64,000 nucleotides of DNA from assembly GCF_900111495.1 (NCBI RefSeq), contig NZ_FOIU01000001.1, forward strand, positions 992,001 to 1,056,000. The letters are read 5' to 3'. Source of the stretch: Chryseobacterium wanjuense. Lineage in GTDB: Bacteria > Bacteroidota > Bacteroidia > Flavobacteriales > Weeksellaceae. Each line of letters starts with the position of its first letter. Position 1 is the stretch's first letter. The notes beneath the pieces were generated by a model. It was not told the DNA's origin, ran no database searches, and saw only the letters and a list, made by a program, of their open reading frames with translations. This document shows positions 59,363-64,000 of the stretch, one piece after another. The position numbers and the translations under genes were made by a program.

Positions 59363-61384
59363 ATGGATAATCAAGTAGAGACGGAAAATTATAAAGTTGA
59401 AAAGTTTTCGCCATGGGCAGGATATATTGAGGATCATGAACTTATAGAAAGGATAAAAGATTCCGATTTTGCAAAAAGACAGATCGATGAAGGCCGTGAT
59501 TATTGCTACTTTTTAGACAAAAAATATTATACAAGCAATACGGAAAACAACGAGTATGTCTGCATGGCTTACACGCTCAATGAACCTTCAAACCTTGAAA
59601 GAGCTTCTGTGATGGATATTGTGGTGGAAGAAAATGAAGTGTACAATATTCATAGAATCAGTGTTTTAAGAGATGGAGTTTTAATTGATAAAATTCCGGA
59701 TATGAAGGTAAAGGTGTTAGACAGCGAAAACCAAAGCAGTGGTGGAATTCTGAGCAGCAATAAAAAAATTAATATTACCATTAAAGATTTAAGACTGTAT
59801 GATATTTTGATTTTGGAAGATTCCAGAGTAAAAGCTTTTACAGATCGTGATTTTCTTAGGAAAGAATTTTCAAAGTATGTTTGGGTAAGTCCGGACAATT
59901 ATTGGGCTTACGGAAGTTTTAGATTTACTTTTATAAATGATCGTGAGCAAACGATTGCCTACAAAAAAACATTCTTCCGGGATGAAAACGGAAATGTACT
60001 GGAACCTGAGATTAATTACCTGCAGAAAGGCGAAAAATTTGTTTTTGAAGAAAAGAATTATATTAACCCTGTAGACGCCAATCGTGAAATTTTTCCTTAT
60101 ATAGATTTTGCGACAGATACCAACTGGAAAGACCTCTCAAATTATATTGCACCTATCTACGAAGAGATTTTCAATAAGGCTTTCTTGCCAGAATATGCAC
60201 CGAATTTGGTTGAAAAATTAGAGGCGATTTCAGATTTAGACGAAAAAATTCAATTTGCGATTGAATATGTTCAGAATAATATTTATTACATCTTCAATGC
60301 AGATGAAATGAACGGTCACAAACCGCAGGAGCCGGCAATTACTTACGAAAACAAACAGGGAGATTGTAAAGCGAAATCTGTTCTATTAAAGGTTATTCTG
60401 GATTATATCGGGGTAGATTCTTCAATTGTTTTGGTGAATTTTCATACAGATTTTTATATTAAATATTACCTGCCTTCGCTGCTTACTTTTAATCATGTAA
60501 TTGTTAAAATTAATCATAAAGGAGAAGAATATTTTATAGATGCTACGATTCGTGATGAATTCGGATTGCTTGAAAACCGCGGATTTATCTACTTTATGCA
60601 TTATCTTGAAGTAAAACCGAACCAGGAATTGAAGGAAAGAAAATCATATAAGTTTCCTTATTACTGCATCGATGAAAAAGTCGATTTTAATGTTCAGGAT
60701 ACTACCGGAAAATTGGTTTTGACAACAGTTTATAAAGGAAACAGAGCCAATGCCATGCGACGATATTTTAAAAATACGAACAAAAGGGAAGTGGTCGACA
60801 GCTGGAATAATTTCCTTTTTTATAGCCTGAATTATTCCGGGGACAGAAACGGAACCGATATCAGAAATATCTTTAAAGATGCTTCCATAGACATTGTTAG
60901 TGATGATAAGCAGCTGAATGAGTTTAAGATACAGTACAAATCAACCATCGAAAATCCGTATTATACAGATCCTAAAAACAACCGTTTTCTGATGTATTTT
61001 GACAGAAATGTGGTAAAAGCGAGTGCAAGAGATTATATGCATAAAGATCTTCCTTTCTGGCATAATTTCGACAGGGAGAAGTATGAAATTAACCTTTACA
61101 CAGATCAGAAAATCGATACGGAAGAAAAATATACGGCGCAGGAAAGTACGATCAAAAACCCGTACTTTGATTTCACAAGCCGAAAGAAAATTACGAAAAA
61201 CGGAGCTTCTGTTTTTATTGAATATAATCCTCTGACGAATCTTGAAATTCCGCAAAGTGAGTTTGAAAATTTCAGGACCAATCATCATACCGTGGCCGAC
61301 AGCAATTTCGGACTCGGAATTGATATTATTGAACCGGGATTGATGAACCGACTTAAATTTAGCTTTAAGAAAAAGTTTAAATAA
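59363..61384 (+). CDS. Transglutaminase-like (DUF3857-type) protein
   Basis: 673 aa. The middle carries a transglutaminase core with the Cys-His-Asp triad C335 (NKQGDCKAKSVLL), H378 (FNHVIVKI) and D393 (EEYFIDAT). The N-terminal 250 residues form a beta-rich DUF3857-like domain, and the C-terminal part is another beta-rich region. No signal peptide is visible, unusual because most such bacteroidete proteins are secreted. It may act as a peptidase or cross-linker; no substrate is known. Monocistronic. Confidence 0.87.
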   Translation: MDNQVETENYKVEKFSPWAGYIEDHELIERIKDSDFAKRQIDEGRDYCYFLDKKYYTSNTENNEYVCMAYTLNEPSNLERASVMDIVVEENEVYNIHRISVLRDGVLIDKIPDMKVKVLDSENQSSGGILSSNKKINITIKDLRLYDILILEDSRVKAFTDRDFLRKEFSKYVWVSPDNYWAYGSFRFTFINDREQTIAYKKTFFRDENGNVLEPEINYLQKGEKFVFEEKNYINPVDANREIFPYIDFATDTNWKDLSNYIAPIYEEIFNKAFLPEYAPNLVEKLEAISDLDEKIQFAIEYVQNNIYYIFNADEMNGHKPQEPAITYENKQGDCKAKSVLLKVILDYIGVDSSIVLVNFHTDFYIKYYLPSLLTFNHVIVKINHKGEEYFIDATIRDEFGLLENRGFIYFMHYLEVKPNQELKERKSYKFPYYCIDEKVDFNVQDTTGKLVLTTVYKGNRANAMRRYFKNTNKREVVDSWNNFLFYSLNYSGDRNGTDIRNIFKDASIDIVSDDKQLNEFKIQYKSTIENPYYTDPKNNRFLMYFDRNVVKASARDYMHKDLPFWHNFDREKYEINLYTDQKIDTEEKYTAQESTIKNPYFDFTSRKKITKNGASVFIEYNPLTNLEIPQSEFENFRTNHHTVADSNFGLGIDIIEPGLMNRLKFSFKKKFK

Positions 61385-61496
61385 TTAGAAGTTAGTATTA
61401 GCTATGTGAAAATTCCCCTTCTCTGAAAGGGTGGTTTTTGTGAAAGCAAAAAGATGGGGTAGTTAAAATAATCTATTAGAAAACTATATTATTGAA

Positions 61497-61533
61497 AGTT
61501 TCGGCGGGTTTGCAAAGCAAACCCGCCGAAACT
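61497..61533. repeat. 17-bp GC-rich perfect hairpin
   Basis: AGTTTCGGCGGGTTTGC, loop AAA, then the exact complement, followed by GTTTTATTTT. The design (GC-rich arms with GC at the loop edge) is the same as in the 30586-30630 terminator but the arm sequence differs. It may terminate the transglutaminase gene. Confidence 0.8.
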
Positions 61534-61551
61534 GTTTTATTTTAAGCATGA

Positions 61552-61629
61552 TTGAGATCCTTTAGGATGACAAACGCTGTGGAAATTCAGTAACAAACAC
61601 ACAAAGTTTGTCATCCTAAAGGATCTCAA
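61552..61629. repeat. Palindromic repeat family, copy 3
   Basis: Arms 61552-61581 and 61600-61629 (core GATCCTTTAGGATGACAAAC) are inverted with 28 of 30 positions matching; spacer 18 nt. Confidence 0.85.
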
Positions 61630-61690
61630 CAGTATATTTAACCATTATTTTAATCTAATTTTTAACCTCATTTTAAACACAGGAAAAAAA

Positions 61691-62026
61691 TTATTCCACC
61701 GGCTTCTTCACCGAAATTCCCCTGAACTTCTGTTTCCCGATCAACAGTTCAAAAAACAGTCTAAAATCCGAGATCAATGACCAGATCGGATATTTGAAGG
61801 TAGCGGGTTTGTTCTTTTCAATCAGCGCATGACTGAACCACGCAAAGCCATAACCGAAAATCGGGATATACCATAGAAATCTTTCTTTTCCTGAACTGAT
61901 AACATAACCTATCACAACAAAGACAAGCAAAGTTCCTGTAAAATGGAAAATACGGGTACCCATTTTACTGTGCTCCGTAAGGTAAAACTGATAAAATTCT
62001 TTGAACGTTTTTATTCTTTCAGACAT
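61691..62026 (-). CDS. Mpo1-like / DUF962 membrane protein
   Basis: 111 aa. IKTFKEFYQFYLTEHSKMGTRIFHFTGTLLVFVVIGYV is the DUF962 opening with the conserved HxxxxxRxxHFxG pattern. A second hydrophobic pair lies at LWYIPIFGYGFAWFSHALIEKNKPATFKYPIWSLISD. The yeast relative Mpo1 is a dioxygenase of 2-hydroxy fatty acids; the conserved His residues are kept here. Bacterial function not proven. Confidence 0.88.
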   Translation of the reverse strand: MSERIKTFKEFYQFYLTEHSKMGTRIFHFTGTLLVFVVIGYVISSGKERFLWYIPIFGYGFAWFSHALIEKNKPATFKYPIWSLISDFRLFFELLIGKQKFRGISVKKPVE

Positions 62027-62081
62027 GGTGCTTTAGTTTAAGTTTAAAAAATCTAAAGCAATAAGTTCGCCAATTTTTATT

Positions 62082-62124
62082 AAAAAACAAAAGGCAAAAT
62101 TGCGATGTTACAATTTTGCCTTTT
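62082..62124 (-). terminator. Terminator of amino acid permease gene
   Basis: AAAAGGCAAAATTG, loop of 8, CAATTTTGCCTTTT (14-bp perfect stem), then GTTTTTTA on the minus strand. Confidence 0.85.
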
Positions 62125-62168
62125 CAGTTATATTTTACTTATTAAAGTTGATCGAAATTTAACCAAAT

Positions 62169-63839
62169 TTAAGCTCTTCTGAGTTTACTGTTTCTATAGC
62201 CGTAGCAGAAATAGATCACAAGACCAATGGCAAACCAAAGTCCGAACCAGAACCAGTTTTCGTGGCTCATTCCTGTTAAAAGATATAAGCATGAACTTAA
62301 CCCGATTAAAGGAATTAATGAAAAGTTTTTAATAAAAGTGAACACACAAAGAACTAAATTAATCAGGATAAAAAAGAATATAGAAGCTCTGAATTCGCCT
62401 TCTTTTGGATCTTTCCAGTCCATTAGGTCTTGGAAAAACTGCGGTTCGAAAATATAGAAAACGATTAATGTCCCAATGAAAATAACAGGGAAAATAATCT
62501 TCCCATTTATATAAGGAAGGTGGAATCTGCCTTTGATTTTTTCTTTCGCAGGAAGCATTAAAACTCCTGCACAAACCAATACAAACGCGAAGATCGTCCC
62601 GATACTTGTAAAGTCTAAGATGAATGTTTTATCAGTAAATAAAATCGGAATTCCCACGACAATACCTGTGATAATCGTTGCAAATGACGGTGTTTTATAC
62701 TTAGGATGCACGGTTTGGAATTTCTGAGGCATTAATCCGTCACGGCTCATCGCGTACCAGATTCTCGGCTGTCCCATCTGGAAAACCAATAATACGGTTG
62801 TAATCGCCACAATCGCGACAAAAGAAACTACAAGTTCCATCCACGCAACATTGGCATTTGTTTTTTCAAAAATGAATGATAAAGGATCTCCTACACCGTC
62901 GAACTTTCTGTAATCAACCATTCCGGTTAATACCAAGGTTAAAGCAATATAAATGAAAGTACATAAAACCAATGAAAGAATCATCCCTTTCGGTAGTGTT
63001 TTCTGCGGATCTTTTGTTTCTTCAGACAGTACACTCAACGCATCAAAACCTATGTAGGCAAAGAAAACTCCGGACACGGCACTCATCACTCCCGAAAAGC
63101 CATTCGGCATGAAAGAAGTCACATGAGTTTGCGGGTTAACCGGTGTCCAGTTATCAGTATTAATATAAGCAAAACCAACCAAAATTACCAATACGATAAC
63201 GGCTAATTTTAAGATAACCAAAGCATTATTGAAGTTTTTACTTTCTTTAACTCCTACATAACATAACCAGGTAATTAACCCATTGATAACCAAAGCAGGA
63301 ATATCAACAATGAATTTTAAATTCCCGATTAAAGGAGCATTTTTCCAGGCGTTAAGCAGTTCTGTGTTTTCAGAACCATTCATAAATGCCTTTCTGGCCT
63401 CGGTATAGCTGCAGGTTAGATAGTCAGGAATGTGCATTCCCAGCCTTTCCAGAAAACTGGTGAAATAATCCGACCATGAGAAAGCCACATAAATATTTCC
63501 GAAAGAATATTCCATAATAAGCGCCCAGCCGATGATCCAGGCAATTAATTCCCCGAAACTGGCATAAGCATACGTGTAAGCGGAACCCGCCGTAGGAATT
63601 CTGCTCGCAAATTCTGCATAGCAAAGTGCCGTAAAACCGCAGGCAAAACCGCAGATCAAATATAGTAAGATAACCCCGGGACCTCCTCTGAAAACGGCTT
63701 CCCCCAAACTGCTGAAACTCCCTGCACCAATAATCGCCGCAATACCAAAAAATACAATGTCCCAAACACCTAAAACCCTCAAAAGATGAGTAGATGTATC
63801 TGAATCTGAATAGATTTTTCTCCTAAAAAGTTGACTCAT
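62169..63839 (-). CDS. APC-family amino acid permease
   Basis: 556 aa with about 14 hydrophobic segments, the CAT-like (cationic amino acid transporter) subgroup. It starts with LLRVLGVWDIVFFGIAAIIGAGSFSSLG, the GIGAxIGxG-type substrate loop. PTAGSAYTYAYASFGELIAWIIGW and FFAYIGFDALSVLSEETKDPQKTLPKG are typical of the family. The C-terminal extra helices are characteristic of CAT-type transporters. Substrate probably a cationic or neutral amino acid; not resolvable. Confidence 0.94.
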   Translation of the reverse strand: MSQLFRRKIYSDSDTSTHLLRVLGVWDIVFFGIAAIIGAGSFSSLGEAVFRGGPGVILLYLICGFACGFTALCYAEFASRIPTAGSAYTYAYASFGELIAWIIGWALIMEYSFGNIYVAFSWSDYFTSFLERLGMHIPDYLTCSYTEARKAFMNGSENTELLNAWKNAPLIGNLKFIVDIPALVINGLITWLCYVGVKESKNFNNALVILKLAVIVLVILVGFAYINTDNWTPVNPQTHVTSFMPNGFSGVMSAVSGVFFAYIGFDALSVLSEETKDPQKTLPKGMILSLVLCTFIYIALTLVLTGMVDYRKFDGVGDPLSFIFEKTNANVAWMELVVSFVAIVAITTVLLVFQMGQPRIWYAMSRDGLMPQKFQTVHPKYKTPSFATIITGIVVGIPILFTDKTFILDFTSIGTIFAFVLVCAGVLMLPAKEKIKGRFHLPYINGKIIFPVIFIGTLIVFYIFEPQFFQDLMDWKDPKEGEFRASIFFFILINLVLCVFTFIKNFSLIPLIGLSSCLYLLTGMSHENWFWFGLWFAIGLVIYFCYGYRNSKLRRA

Positions 63840-63866
63840 TCAATTCTATATTTGATTTGAAAAAAG

Positions 63867-63874
63867 CAAATGTA
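63867..63874 (-). promoter_or_regulatory. -7-like box of amino acid permease gene
   Basis: On the minus strand TACATTTG, 27 bp before the permease ATG. A -33 TTTG is not evident, so weak. Confidence 0.35.
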
Positions 63875-64000
63875 ATTATTTATCTGAAATAATTTAAATT
63901 TTCTTAAGGTTTCTTATGAAAAAGTTAAGAAGTATTAAAAAATAATCCACAAATTAACAATATGTTAAAACACTTGTTTATACAATATCTTTTCAATATT

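Larger units (their letters stand above)
61385..61690. repeat. Repeat-filled gap after the transglutaminase gene
   Basis: It contains, in order, a degenerate CCCCTTCTCTGAAAGGG / GATGGGGTAG unit (61411-61460), the GC-rich hairpin at 61497-61533 and palindrome copy 3 at 61552-61629. No ORF. Confidence 0.6.

Noticed and set aside
60941-61288. 115-codon minus-strand frame
   Set aside because: Antisense to the transglutaminase-like gene and without homology features.

Overview
The window looks like chromosome from a Chryseobacterium-like flavobacterium (Bacteroidota, Weeksellaceae). It is AT-rich. Shine-Dalgarno sequences are rare. Many upstream regions carry the Bacteroidota -7 promoter box TAnnTTTG. 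Several families are typical of this group: GLPGLI, secreted proteins starting QIGVNT, split propeller-type histidine kinases and monomeric isocitrate dehydrogenase. I see no rRNA, tRNA, CRISPR array, transposase or prophage.

0-19 kb: a truncated S41 peptidase-like lipoprotein, an MBL-fold hydrolase, a GNAT protein, AraC regulator/aldo-keto reductase/MFS exporter, DoxX and DUF1223 proteins, a LytS/LytR-type two-component pair, a haem-binding/cytochrome P460 protein with a lipoprotein partner, a divergent SDR/HxlR pair, an NTF2-like protein, LysR, NADP-isocitrate dehydrogenase, thiol peroxidase and DUF763.

19-27.6 kb: a one-directional run of small stress or detoxification folds (Crp/Fnr, four VOC proteins, two DinB, alpha/beta hydrolase, three SRPBCC, SDR, DoxX). 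Several of these are recent-looking duplicates, and related intergenic repeats sit in front of individual genes.

28-48 kb: a two-domain retropepsin-like protease, an ECF sigma factor with two small partners, a J-domain protein, gcvP, and a tightly overlapping DUF2024-MarR-AAA-YggS-lipoprotein operon beside a CPVC thioredoxin-like gene with a MarR-type palindrome. Then come an Fpg/Nei glycosylase, dGTPase, a tautomerase-SDR-NTF2-nitronate monooxygenase operon, YceI, and a Crp/Fnr regulator with a CRP-like dyad in front of yceI.

48.4-58 kb is the most unusual part. Three promoters share the same architecture: two consecutive TGTAST-N6-ASTACA dyads, exactly 32 bp, then TAnnTTTG, then a start codon 17 nt further on. 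The first two lead only to 9-11 codon ORFs, each followed by a similar ~75-80 nt hairpin with a U run. The third precedes a pair of paralogous secreted proteins and carries an in-frame stub resembling their N-terminus. Related dyads lie in front of a propeller-type histidine kinase operon with a NarL/LuxR-type response regulator, and in front of the SPFH gene downstream. This suggests an undescribed regulon and an eroded tandem array of secreted-protein cassettes. The rest of this part holds an XRE regulator and a small secreted Cys peptide next to a GLPGLI protein.

58-64 kb: DUF4377 lipoprotein, transglutaminase-like protein, Mpo1/DUF962 protein and an amino acid permease.

Intergenic DNA throughout is rich in dispersed palindromic repeats without transposases. 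One block at 30.6-31.1 kb is a mosaic of several families and contains a sequence resembling the Flavo-1 RNA motif.
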